From assembly GCA_003427395.1 (NCBI GenBank), contig BFEA01000190.1, positions 1,367,315-1,398,623 on the forward strand: 31,309 bases of DNA. Direction: 5' to 3'. Each line of letters begins with the position of its first letter. Positions within the stretch are counted from its first letter, which is position 1. The translations under genes and the position numbers were made by a program. This DNA is from Chara braunii. Its lineage: Eukaryota > Streptophyta > Charophyceae > Charales > Characeae. Below are positions 20,624 to 30,859 of this stretch, in pieces. The notes below the pieces were generated by a model that was given only the letters and a program-made list of their open reading frames with translations, ran no database searches and was not told the origin of the DNA.

Positions 20624-21735
20624 GAGAAAAAAATAGTCACATTAATGAAAAGGAACAAATGAAAAGGTCATTAACAACGATCATGATGATGATACATATG
20701 CTAAAAGTACCCAGTTTCATTTGGGAGGAATTGTTTTTTTCCGTTTTGTTTCATTGTTTTTTTTTTGTCCATTCCATTATTACATTCCAAATAGAACAAG
20801 CCAAAACAATTGAAAATATCAAATTGCAACGTCTCTTCACTTTGTGAGATCACATGGCAAGAGTAAATTGTTGAAGGTGCATTTTTCATCAAGTTTTACG
20901 CACAATCGCCTTGGAAGTGGACCAGACCCCAATACATAGGCTTATGCTTCACAGTTCCCTTGTCTAAAAAAAATGATATTTCGATATTGCTATGCAGACT
21001 CTATCCTCCACCTCTCTTTAACTACTTTTTGCATATGCCCAAACAATACTTCGTTCTCTCAAGGCACTACTATCGTAGTTTGGATAAGCAAGTTTTACTT
21101 ATGTTAGCCCCCACATAAGAAATTATTTGCTAAAGACGAGGGAGATAAACTCCACCTTGGTTGAGGCTTCAATTCCATATTGTAATGTGTAAAACCTACA
21201 AAAATGCATTACAGATGTGGACTCCTTAATTTTACTATAATACATTTTTACTAAGAATTTCATACCACAATAAAAGTAAAATTTATCGAGTTCAAAAGTG
21301 CTCTTGCGGGTGAAAAATGACGTAGCCTGCACAACACATTTGGGTCCTACAACCAAAATCCCCAAACTAATGAGACAACAACCTCTAGTCCTTACAAACA
21401 AAAAATAAAGTAAGGGAGCATATGCATCTTAATGATAGGATGCACTAGTATTCTAACTTTGTTATCCAATGTCATTGCGAGTCAGAGAGAATGAGATATT
21501 GTTTAAGTCCAGACAGAGCAGTGAAAGAGGTAGCATGCAGATGAAGCAAAATTATTATTTTGATTCTCTCGTTGTTTTGCTTCAAATTGAAATTCAAAAC
21601 AACTAAATATAAAATATGCTCATCAAATGACAACTATCAAAACTGAATTGAAAATATAAAAATAAAAATACTTCAAATATGATTATCGTAATTTTACTCG
21701 ATTTACACAAACTTAAATCCTATGTAGCACGACAT
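20624..21735. other. AT-rich spacer, no gene seen
   Basis: A 95-codon plus-strand frame (20560-20847) and a 92-codon minus-strand frame (21401-21123) occur but show no motif and have low-complexity composition. I see no promoter, RNA gene or transposon ends here. Confidence 0.5.
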
Positions 21736-21737
21736 AC

Positions 21738-22242
21738 CTGGCCGGATAATCTGGTCGGATTATCTGGCCGGATTATCGGGGGCTAGGATTATCCAAAAAT
21801 CCGGATGATTAAAAAAATGGTAAAAAAAAAATAAAAATAAAAAATTGCGCGTGCAAAATACAATAGAACTATGTTCCTATTTCATAAAAAGTTTGATAAG
21901 TCATGAAAGGGTTGAAAGATAGGGAATGAAGGGGTTTAGAGGGGGATGCTTGATTCGTTTTATAATTTTTTATCCAAATATTATTTTCTTTTTCTGTTTT
22001 ATATTTTTATTTTTTTAGTTGTTGAGATATCAACAATGGCCTCAAGCCAAAAGTTGTTCGTATCATTGATGTGAACAATATATTTTTTTTCCAGAATGTT
22101 TTGAATTTTTTTTTTCCGGTAAAAAAAAATGTTTTGCGCAGGGCCGGATTTTTCCATAACCGGAATTAATCCGGAATTTTCATCCAGATTGAAAATTCCG
22201 GATAAAATGGCCTGCCGGATATCCGGATTTTCTACCTAGCTC
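21738..22242. mobile_element. MITE-like element with CCGGAT-rich inverted ends
   Basis: The left end has repeated ggccggataatc/ggccggattatc blocks (21740-21778) and a further aatccgg. The right end has accggaattaatccgg, aattccggat and gccggatatccggattt (22160-22235), so the ends are rich in inverted copies of the same word around an AT-rich core. This is typical of small non-autonomous DNA transposons. Exact ends and a target duplication could not be fixed. Confidence 0.6.
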
Positions 22243-22290
22243 TAATCACAGTTTAAATTTAATTTCAATAATTTGTTTTTTTACTGTGAT

Positions 22291-23005
22291 CAGGGTTATC
22301 TGACCGAACGTTCGGGGGTTCGGGGTCCCGTTTGGGGGCCGAACATCTCCAAGTTCGGCCCCCGCTAAAAAACATTTCGGGGCCTAAAAGTAAGTTTTGT
22401 TTTCTGAATTGTTTTTTGTGAGTTCTCTATGACGTCCCCTACAAGCCATTCTGCTAAGCCAAAAAACATTAAAAATCGGCAAAGATGGGGGTGTCAAAAC
22501 ATGCTCGCCCACTCACTATTTTATTTTTTTTCACCTTATTTCGAGGCCTAAAAAATTTTATTATTTTTTAAAAACTTTTTAATGAGCTATTGATTATGTA
22601 AACTACATATCTGTAAATTTTCAGGGCATTTGTCAATGCCAAAAAAAAAAAAAAATCGGCAAAGATGGCGGTGTTAAAAAGGTGCTAGCACACTTACTCA
22701 TTTTAATTCTCTTTTTATTTTTTTTTATTTTTATGAAATTTTATCATAATGTTTATTTTCTGTCTTTGATTTTTAATTCAAATTTGGTAAAGAATTTGGA
22801 TGTAGTGTCCAGGCAAATGTTGTTTAGTTTATTTTTCTCCATAACATATTTTGTTTTCGAAAATTTTTGAAAACGTTGTTTTTTTTTGTTTTTTTTTTTT
22901 TTGGTCTGCGTTCGGCCTGAACGGCCGAACGCCTTCCGAAGGGGTCCCGTACGTTCGGGCGTTCGGGTTTGGGCGTTCGGCCCGTCCCGAACTCCGACAA
23001 CCCTG
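22291..23005. mobile_element. hAT-type non-autonomous element with 8-bp target duplication
   Basis: The element begins CAGGGTTaTCtGA and, read from the other end, CAGGGTTgTCgGA, matching the CAGNG-type ends of hAT transposons. The flanks are actgtgat (22283-22290) and attgtgat (23006-23013), an 8-bp duplication with one difference. Both subterminal regions are dense in ttcgg/ccgaa words. Inside, an approximately 85-bp block with aatcggcaaagatgg occurs twice (about 22450 and 22635). There is no transposase, so movement would have needed one from elsewhere. Confidence 0.9.
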
Positions 23006-23013
23006 ATTGTGAT

Positions 23014-24269
23014 CATGTTTTATCAAATTTTGATGAGTTATTCCAAACTGAAAATAAAATTGGTCTTCTACGATAAAACCGAATATTTAAGTATAAATTA
23101 TACTATTATTTTTTATATATTGACAAACTGTGAAATTTCAACATCTCCAAAATACCATATGTGAGATTGATTCGTGATTGTTAATTGGTCCAATATAGCC
23201 CCCTCCCCCCCCTTTTCCTTACCAGATGGTTGGTTATAATTTTAAGAAGCAGTTTATAAAAAATTCTCATAATATATATTTTTATATTTTTTATTATATA
23301 AATGGGTAACTTAGGAATATTAGTTTTGGGGCTATATATAGATAAGGTTATTCAAGTGGTTCAATATTTATTTGCCTCCTCGTTGGTAGTATCATGACAA
23401 TCTTAGTACTTGTATCTTATTAACTTTGGTCTGCAATTATAGTAAAGGGCTTTGAGAAAACAAAAATGTAATAGGGTTGCTAAATATCTTTAAAAAAAAA
23501 CGGTTGAGATGAAAATTTTAAAAATGTTTAAATACTATTTGTATTTTCTGAAACGGGATGGTTGTAAATTCTACATCATTAAGCCCATGTTGCTAGCTAA
23601 ATATATTTTTATTACATTTAAAAATATTAAATAATACTAAAACTAAGCAATCAAGTGTTTTCTCTACTGCAATGATATCGGGCTGGGTAGTCCAGGAGGC
23701 CGTGCTCACAATTTTCCTCCACAGAATGCACCTTACAGGTAAGGTGGTCACATTATGAATGTTACTGGTTTTTTTTTTTTGTTGGTCGTGTGTTTCTTAT
23801 GAGTCCCCTGTTCGTAAATTGCTTTAGCTGTCCGTGATCTGCTCAAGCTGTGTTTTGTCAGAGGATTGTAAGGCTCATCACACTGACACTTAGGGGAATG
23901 TATCCATCCATTTTCACGGCCGGATCCGTGTGTCCGATTTTCCCCCTTTTATTCTTTTTTTGGAATCTGACAACCTGGCCACGGGGCTGAGATGCCCTAA
24001 TTGAGGGCACACTCACACTACCACTTCCAAAAATGTATACAACTGCAATCACGGTTAAAACTTTGTTTTTTTTTTTTTTTTTATTAGGTTCACGACCGCG
24101 ACTTTTCTTCTTCTTTTTTGTTTTTTTTTGTTTTTTCCATGAGAGTACCACAAAAAAAACGAAGTGGTACTCAGACTCGGCAAAACTCGGAGCGCAGTGA
24201 AATTCAGGGTCGGCAAAAACAGGCTCGGAGGTACTGGTGGTTTAAAAAAATTGTTTTTAATTTTTGCCT
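23014..24269. other. AT-rich spacer, no gene seen
   Basis: Low-complexity A/T runs dominate, with T runs at about 23767-23780 and 24066-24083. No coding frame shows a motif. A sequence resembling a 3' splice site, 14 bases and a 5' splice site occurs at 23710-23745, which is probably chance. Confidence 0.5.
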
Positions 24270-24274
24270 ATCTA

Positions 24275-24325
24275 GGCCGCTCGGGCAACTAAGGTTACCT
24301 GGGCGGTTTGATCAGTAGCCTATGT
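24275..24325. mobile_element. Remnant of a TAGGCTACC-type element end
   Basis: The stretch has ctaggccgctcggg on the left and gatcagtagcctat on the right, which resemble inverted ends of the neighbouring element family with the interior deleted. It is short and diverged, so the call is tentative. Confidence 0.35.
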
Positions 24326-24361
24326 ACTAGATACATTAAAATATATATGTTTAATATTAAA

Positions 24362-24612
24362 CTAGGCTACCAAAGTGGCCCGGGATTACTTTCCCGACCG
24401 AAAAAAAAAAAAACTATATATATATATTTTTTTAGGCTACCAGAGTGGTGGCCCGGGGTCACTTGCCTGACCGGGCCAAAAAAATAAAAATAAATAAAAA
24501 TAAAAAAATTATTTTTTAAAATTATTTTTTATTTTGAATTTGGTGAAGAATTTCGATGTAACCCTGAGACAAAAGTTGTTCAGTTTATTTTTCTGCATAA
24601 TATAGTTGTCTT

Positions 24613-24652
<40 letters not shown>

Positions 24653-24929
24653 TGGGNTTTTTTTTTGTGGGACCTTCCTTGGTCCTTGCACGGGCTGGCC
24701 ACCCGGGACCCGGGCGGCCCGGCTGGTAACCTAGATTTTTTTTAATTTAATTTTTTATTTTAAATTTAATAAATAATTTTAATGTGACTCTGAAGCAAAA
24801 ATTATCTAGTTTATTTTTTTCGCATAACATAGTTTTTTCACAATTTTTTTTTCTTTTTTTTTTTTGACCTTCCATGATCCTTACACGGTGGACAACATGG
24901 TGACCTCGACGGTGCGACTGGTAGCCTAG
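24362..24929. mobile_element. hAT-like non-autonomous element (outer copy) with 8-bp target duplication
   Basis: The left end is ctaggctacc and the right end, reversed, is ctaggctacc. The flanks are atattaaa (24354-24361) and acattaaa (24930-24937), 8 bp with one difference. A second copy of the same family sits inside it (24432-24734). Its own interior (about 24754-24850) resembles the interior of the 22291-23005 element. No transposase is encoded. Confidence 0.82.
24432..24734. mobile_element. hAT-like non-autonomous element (inner copy), nested in the same family
   Basis: Ends are ttaggctaccag and, reversed, ctaggttaccag. The flanks are atattttt (24424-24431) and attttttt (24735-24742), one difference in 8, though low complexity makes this weak alone. 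The interior holds a T35 run (24617-24651) and an undetermined base at 24657 beside a duplicated gtggg-T run, a likely assembly trouble spot. Confidence 0.75.
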
Positions 24930-24937
24930 ACATTAAA

Positions 24938-25439
24938 ATAAAATTTAAATAAACTAATAAAAATATGTATATTTATGCGCCTTTCTATATTATGTTAGAA
25001 AATATAATATTAAATGTCATTTACAAGGATGTTGAGAGTGGGTGAACAAACAATAAACCACCAAATTTTATAAATTAAAATCTTTTCTGAAGTTTTTTTA
25101 ATAAAATACTATTTTATGAACATTGCATTAAAAAAAAAATAAACTGCCTTCTAACATCGGCTAAGATAGGAACATCTTTAACATGATTTAAGTGGGGACT
25201 ATGTGTTCATAACAAAATCATGCAATTGAATGACAATGAAAACAATTTTACTTTTGACATTGCACTTCTTAATCATATATGATTCTTGAACTTGAATAAG
25301 AGATTGTCAATTTGATTCCGTAGAAGATTAACCAACTTGAAAACAAAAAATTAAATATAAAAATACTTACTCATAGTAGCTAAACATAAAATCATACTTT
25401 GACGAGGTGGCTCTCGAAAGAGCCATAAGATCATGTAAT
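24938..25439. other. AT-rich spacer, no gene seen
   Basis: No open frame of note, no RNA gene and no transposon end was recognised. Confidence 0.55.
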
Positions 25440-25960
25440 GTAGAAAAGGTTTTATAGTAATATTTTATAAGGTGTTCAAGTTCAAGTTATAGCTATCAAT
25501 GAATATCACAATCCAGATGATCCTATTTTCAAACACTGCATGGCGGTTGTAGTAGTGATTAAGGCATGCGATAATGGTGGTGTTGTATGAAGAACACGTG
25601 TTCATACTGCGACTATGCACAAGTGGGTGAATATTAGGGTTAGTGGGTTTTATCTTCAAACATTGTGTCTGACCGTTGCATCCATGATCGTTGGTTCAAT
25701 TTTGTGTGGGGTGGACAAAAATAAAAGCACGAGTTTGACTTTAAAAAATATTTAGAAAGGTCATGTAGCAGTATTGTGTAAGGAATGTCAGTTAATACTG
25801 TCACCATGCAAAAATGGGTTGAATATCACAATGAACATGGCTCCATTTCTTAGCACTGCATGCCAATTACATTAGTTAAGGTATATGATTGTTGAGTCTG
25901 AGATTATTGTCTGATTTTGTACAAGATTGGTTGAAGAAAATACTTAAATAGTACTTCAAC
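25440..25960. repeat. Three-copy degenerate direct repeat
   Basis: Blocks that begin gaatat and carry a cttcaaacattg/ttcaaacactgcatg-like middle followed by a ttgNatNcatgat or ttaaggNatNNgat end recur at about 25499, 25629 and 25831. The second and third are preceded by related words (tactgcgactatgca, tactgtcaccatgca). Copies are diverged. Confidence 0.5.
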
Positions 25961-26015
25961 GAGATAACTAGCCGGATAACTAGCCAGAAAATTACACTTA
26001 GACTAACAGCAGAGG

Positions 26016-26215
26016 ATTAGGATGTCTGGGCGAGGAGGAGGAGGAGCAGGTGGATGGATAGATTGGAGCAAAAGGAGGAAGAATCGACAAGGAAGGGGAT
26101 CGAAGGTGGAAGGACGGTCGAGGAGGAGGGTCAAAGGTGAAGGGACAAGCGAAGAGGAGGATTGAAGGTGAAGAGACGAGGGCGGAGGGAGACCGAAGAT
26201 GGAGGGATAAAGGTA
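26016..26215. repeat. Purine-rich G/A tract
   Basis: About 200 bases are made largely of gga, gag and aagg words, with gtgaag/gtggaag recurring. It lies before the first recognisable LINE D codons. It could be low-complexity expansion of LINE or host sequence. Confidence 0.7.
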
Positions 26216-26279
26216 TGGGAATCAGGCAGGAGCTCCGACAGGATCAAATGAGGGACAACTTCTGACGAAGGCTCATAAA

Positions 26280-27650
26280 AATATGGAGTAAGTTCCCCTT
26301 CCCACACAAGCCTCCCCCGGATAATTGAGAGGAAGTGGCAAGGCAACCCCTCTTTGGAAACAACTGGATCACTAACTCCCACAAACGGACATTTTGTAGC
26401 ATGGACACCTCTGGAAAGGCTGGGTAAAACACGGGTGATGAGGGTGGGGGACCTTTGGGATGAGGATAGCAGAGATTGGAGGAAGCCGGATGAGAGGAAA
26501 GATGTGGTATTGTCATAACGTAGAGTCGACTCTTGAAAAAATCATGGACGCCATCCTTTTGGAATGGAGGTCTATCCTACACAAAGGATCAACGCTGCAA
26601 GAGGGGGACTGAGTAGTTCAAGAGGTTGCCCCCACTGTCGGTCAGATCCATCTCGTACGACCGGATGACAGTTTGGTGGAGTGGTTCAAGATGGAGGAAA
26701 ATGGGCGTTTGGCAGGCAGTCGTGCTCCCTCCGTGTGGGTGCACAAGGAACAACTTTATAAAACTAGAACATGGGGAGAGGGGGACGAACAAAGAGCCTT
26801 CACGGCTGAGACCCCATTGGCTAGGCCGTCGCTCAATCCATTGGAGTGGCCATGGAACCCCGCGATTGGCCCTAGATCCAACGGTTGCATGCCCCAATTC
26901 CTCTCAGGCCTTTTCGTGAAAGCTACCTACAAAATGCCAAGGGCCCGCCGAAACGCGAGAGACACAACAATTGATACGTGAAAGCTACCTACAAAAGGCT
27001 AAGGGCCCGCCGAAACTTGAGAGACACAACAATTGATACATGAAAGCTACCTACAAAATGTTGAGGGTCTGCCGAAACTTGAGAGACACAATAATTGATA
27101 GATGGCAAAAACACCAAATGTGGAATAACAACTGCCAATGCCCATTTGCTGGTTCTGGGATAGTAAGTGCAGCCCTGCCAAAATTGCCTCTCTCTAGTGG
27201 CGAATCGCCCACCGCCGTTTCCCCACAAACAATTGGATAATAAACCACACGGTTGGAGCAAAAGGAACGATCCCTCCCATTGTTCTCACGTTGCGTACGA
27301 GGATTCCCCTCACGAAAGAGAATGAAAACGATAGAGCACATCTTTCTGTAGTGCCCAACCGCAGTCCTAACGTGGAGATGGTGGAAATGGGGTGTGGACA
27401 CAGATGGTACCAGGTCATCCCTGGCCACGGGACCGGAGGACAATCCTGATGGGGCACCATCCAACCCTACAAAGTGGGACCTTTGCAAGCAATATGTTTG
27501 CCCTTGGAAGGAGAAACAACTCGGCCTCATGCATTAGTGGGAGGTGACCAAGCGGACCCTGGATTTTATTGCAAAGGCCAAAGGACATAGTAGACAGGAT
27601 TACATAACTCGCAAACTAATGGTTTGGGGGGGGGGGAGGGAGGGGGGGTA
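26280..27650 (+). pseudogene. LINE D ORF2, C-terminal third only (post-RT region and zf-RVT), decayed
   Basis: Only the end of a LINE ORF2 is present. In order: TPLERLGKTRVMRVGDLWDEDSRDW in pieces at about 26405-26480 (LINE C has VIQLRDLWDGDITD here), ILLEWRSILHKG, a TGA at 26610-26612 where LINE C has Trp, then a 100-codon open piece to 26981. A 62-bp block is then triplicated (26916-27101). ATYKMLRVCRNLRDTIIDRW follows in pieces, and the zinc domain remnant MKTIEHIFL-stop-CPTAV with TWRWW lies at about 27318-27385. The tail has EVTKRTLDFIAKAKG (about 27545). The RT, endonuclease and ORF1 are absent, so this copy is strongly 5'-truncated, or its left part was overwritten. Confidence 0.82.
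26916..27101. repeat. 62-bp tandem repeat, three copies
   Basis: Copies lie at 26916-26977, 26978-27039 and 27040-27101; each starts (g/a)tgaaagctacctacaaaa. Sixty-two is not a multiple of three, so each copy shifts the LINE D reading frame. Copy 3 joins the downstream ORF2 codons smoothly. Confidence 0.97.
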
Positions 27651-28627
27651 GCAAGAGTGAGTGGGTCGGGAGACAAAAAGGAAGAGGGATAAGGGGAGGA
27701 AGTAGACCAAGGGACAAAGCCTTCCCGAGACTACCACCTGGTCTTCAAGAATAGGACAACGGTCGACCCCAGTGTCCCGCTGCTGGGTCAGGGAGACTTC
27801 CCCGATCCTTTCCCCCCCCACCCTCTGTCCTTAGAAATAAGGGTGTAGAGATCTGCTAACTTGACATGAAAAGCCGAGAAGCAGACTGTCAGTGCTCAGG
27901 TAGTGGAATGGGACGATGGACCCGTTCTCAAGCCTTTGTCCCCCCCCTTGGAACATCCCCCAATACCGGGCTCCTATAATGCAGCTCGTCAGGAAAAGGT
28001 AAGGCTTTAAAGGCAGGAAAGGAGGCAGGGGGTCCCACTGGTGCCCCGCAGTGGTCCCATCTAAGTTTCGGGCCTCCCTGAAGGTGGAAAAGGGTGGAAC
28101 CCGAACTTGGTCTACATGGCAGAGAGGAGGAAAAGGGGGATTGGTTGTGGAAAAGATGGTTTTGAACGTAAGCCTGAGGGAGCTTCTTATACATGTCCCA
28201 TATTTTTTTTATTGTCTAAAAGAGGCAAATAAAGTGCCTCATAATTTTCAAAGAACCAAGTATTAATGGTTGGGGTTGGGAGGGCAACAACTGAGGTGTT
28301 ACGAGTAAGTACGTCTGGGAAAGGGAGGTGGTTTCAGCCGGATCAAAGAAGGGGGAGGGGGAAACCAACTTGCATTAGCAGTTACTCAGCGCCTGACACA
28401 GGACGAAGAGACTTTCCCCTCTTTGTAAGATTCTCAGTCAATCCTCTGGAGGCCAAAGTAACCAACGTTGGTTGGCATTTCTCATTTACTCTCTTGACAC
28501 TCTTTTGTACCATTCTGATGCTACCCACCAATAGACAGAGCCCCCCCTGGTGCTAGTAGTGACTGCTCTTACCAGCGCTAATAGCACGGGAGGGAGTGTG
28601 TTTTGAAAAAAACAAAAAAAAGAAAAA
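27651..28627. other. Stretch after LINE D, probably 3' region; no gene
   Basis: It follows LINE D ORF2 and ends in an A-rich stretch (about 28604-28627), compatible with a LINE D 3' end. G runs at 27627-27648 and C runs at 27811-27819 and 27940-27947 stand out. A plus-strand 71-codon frame and minus-strand frames show no motif. Confidence 0.4.
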
Positions 28628-29153
28628 AGAGGGATGGGTGAATACCTTCCTCTCTAGAAACAATTGTGTGTATCATTTATGATGTTGCACGTAGAATGCC
28701 GAACAATGAAAAAAATAAATTAATAGGGTTTCCCAACTTTCCCTATAACAAAACAATTTAAAACATTATGAAATTAAAAAAAAAAAAAAAATTCAAATAA
28801 AAAATAAATTTATAATTCCATGTTAAATAATTCCTTTCCGCTTTTTAAAATTTCTATTGCGCTTGATAAGTTTTCTTCCGAGAATAGGGTTTCCTTTTTG
28901 ATTAAAACCATACATTAGAGATTGAATGACCGGTGGATGAGTTCATAAAATAATTTAATTGCCCTATTTATATTTTAAGAAGTTTTTGATCAAATAAGGT
29001 TCAGTCCATTCTAATAGAATAAAAGACTAACTAAAATATTTTAGGAACTCGTCCAAAATTTTATTATATTTTCAACATATGATTGTGATTGGACAGAAAA
29101 GTCATTTTTAGATTATAACTTACAAAATAAAATAAAAATGCAAAGTTTCTAAA
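28628..29153. other. AT-rich spacer, no gene seen
   Basis: Mostly A/T-rich with an A run near 28777-28790. Nothing recognisable on either strand. Confidence 0.55.
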
Positions 29154-29759
29154 TGCCCCTCCAACTTCCATTTATTTGCGGTATGCCCCTCCAACGACCG
29201 AATTACCCTGTCGTGGCCTTGGGGCATCGAAAGTTCCTTTCAGGCCCTTATCAGTGAGTGGTGCAACGTTTTCGCATGCGAGTATGGCGGTTGGTGGCAC
29301 TCGCGACCGTTCCCCAGAACCCCGCCTGGGCTCTGACAAAGCTCCCACAATAGGTGGGTTGGCCTCCCAGATGGTCTTCCTGTGGATTATGGGTTTCCAA
29401 TCCCACTTGTCACCTTCCTCTCCGAACCAGTCGGACCAGACTTAAAATAAGAAGGGCAAAGATAGATGTCATCGAGTCTCTCAGCTACAAAAAGGGTGCT
29501 CTCAGACTCGCATGAGAGAGCTTTGTAATCTTCGGTCTCCTAAGAGCCCCGCAATGGTGGCTAAAAAACGAAGTGGAGACGGTTGGACCCCGACATATTA
29601 AAAATTTGGAACCCGTACCGGTAGGGGCATATTGAACGTATTTCAAGCCCAGACGATGCTAGGAGTTTTCCAAAAACTTCAACCGTTGTCAGAGGAGCGT
29701 GATAGGGTAAATCGGCCATCAGAGGGGCATACCACAAATAAATGGAGGTCGGAGGGGCA
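29154..29759. mobile_element. Inverted-repeat element with 59-bp arms
   Basis: The left arm (29154-29212) and the reversed right arm (29759-29701) match at about 50 of 59 positions, and most differences are transitions. Each arm contains tgcccctc twice, about 30 bp apart. Flanks gtttctaaa and gttgaaaaa agree at 6 of 9, a weak sign of a 9-bp duplication as made by Mutator-like elements. The interior encodes no transposase. It could be a non-autonomous DNA transposon or a fold-back repeat. Confidence 0.75.
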
Positions 29760-29772
29760 GTTGAAAAATTTT

Positions 29773-29860
29773 CCAGATGACCCAGTGGTAAGGGCACCGG
29801 TTGGAAATGCACATTGTGGTCTGAGGTTGCGGGCTCAAACCCCGCAGCCTTGTGCATAGG
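29773..29860 (+). other. tRNA-like sequence, possible SINE head
   Basis: A box-like TGACCCAGTGG starts at 29778, and a B-box/T-arm follows: five-base-pair stem GCGGG/CCCGC (29829-29845) around the seven-base loop CTCAAAC. The acceptor stem does not pair and the spacing is about 10 nt longer than a simple tRNA, so it is not a functional tRNA gene. It fits a tRNA-derived SINE promoter region, with the GC-rich sequence to about 30420 as a possible body. Confidence 0.6.
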
Positions 29861-30076
29861 CCGCCAACAAGGCATTAGATTGCCGTACTACACTCACACA
29901 CTGAGCGTGCGTGCAATCAAGGGGAACGGATGTACGTGAGGATATGTCTAGATATAACCTAGGATCCATCCGAGAGGGTGCCCAACAGATTATAACCCTT
30001 GCACAATCCTAGGTCCTCTGGAACGGTGGCGCGTGATGAGACCATGGGGAGATGGCTCCGGGACGGGCAGGCTCAA

Positions 30077-30143
30077 TGGGGATGAGTGCCCCGGAGGGGC
30101 GAGGGGTTCACCTCCTTCCTAGCAGGAGTGACTCTCATCCCCA
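30077..30143 (+). other. Potential three-way-junction fold
   Basis: A 10-base-pair outer stem TGGGGATGAG/CTCATCCCCA (30077-30086 with 30134-30143) encloses two hairpins: GCCCC-gga-GGGGC (30088-30100) and CTCCT-tcctagc-AGGAG (30112-30128). All pairs are Watson-Crick. The fold is seen in sequence; any RNA role is inference. It lies in the GC-rich segment downstream of the tRNA-like head. Confidence 0.55.
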
Positions 30144-30383
30144 CAGCTCTTGGCAACTGGGTGCTATAGGCCTCCTGTCCGGGCGCCTCAGGGTTGCAAG
30201 ACCCTGAATTCAAAGAGGGTGCACTCTGTCGCTCGCAACCTGGTAGCTCCTGTCTGGGATGATACTCCCAAGGGTGTGTTGCAAGGTCTTTGAGAGCTCT
30301 CATCTTGAGCGATCCTTGTGTGAGTGGGTGGGTGTGCTGTATCGATAGGAGGCTGAACTCGGTGCGTGAAGGCCCCTGCCGAA

Positions 30384-30532
30384 CTTCCTCTCTGGGTCAT
30401 CTCCCTGACACCTCAAAACCCTTAAAAAAATAAAACTGAAAAAATCATAAGACAAAAAAAAACTTGGGAAGATTGTCATGCCCGACCGGGCACTTCCTCC
30501 CTAGGTTATCTCCCTTACACCTCAAAACTCTT

Positions 30533-30563
<31 letters not shown>

Positions 30564-30600
30564 ACACAAAAAAAATCCCGAAAAGATTCTCACGCTCGGC
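30384..30600. repeat. Two-copy direct repeat of about 108 bp with poly-A inside
   Basis: Copies at about 30384-30491 and 30492-30600 both run cttcctc.ct..gt.atctccct, acacctcaaaac, an A-rich tract, atcata.gacaaaaaaaa, then a ga.cgg word. The second copy holds an A26 run (30533-30558). Confidence 0.8.
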
Positions 30601-30840
30601 TGGTCCTGGCCGGCAGGGCACCTGGGCGTAATGCCCCGGGTACCTGGGTGTGCAAAAAAAAAACCCAAAATTTTTTTTAGGGTTTTTTTTTGTTTTTTTA
30701 GTTTTCTGCGCTCTCCTAGAGGGCCTCAAATCCGGGCGCATTCCTTCTTTTGCCAGTTGGCTGTCAAGGGGGGCACGGGGGATAAATTGATTTTAAAGGG
30801 GCTATAGAGGGGTGCCTTAGTGTGATTCTGTTATTTTTTT
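30601..30840. other. Low-complexity stretch with GC palindromes, no gene
   Basis: It holds the gccccgggtacctgggtgtgc/cacctgggcgtaatgc palindromic words and an aaaccc..ttttagggttt inverted pair (about 30658-30690). No coding frame is credible. Confidence 0.5.
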
Positions 30841-30859
30841 TTTTATCTCTATGTATAAT

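Noticed and set aside
3764-26612. Reassigned genetic code (TGA/TAG as Trp or Gln)
   Set aside because: TGG is used for Trp throughout the 497-codon LINE C frame, all three stop codons occur within former genes, and frameshifts accompany them. Decay is simpler.
26589-27530. Overlapping minus-strand frames of 100-159 codons
   Set aside because: They are shadows of LINE D ORF2, which has family motifs on the plus strand.
29773-29860. Functional tRNA gene
   Set aside because: The T arm is good but the acceptor stem does not pair and spacing is too long; fits a tRNA-derived repeat.
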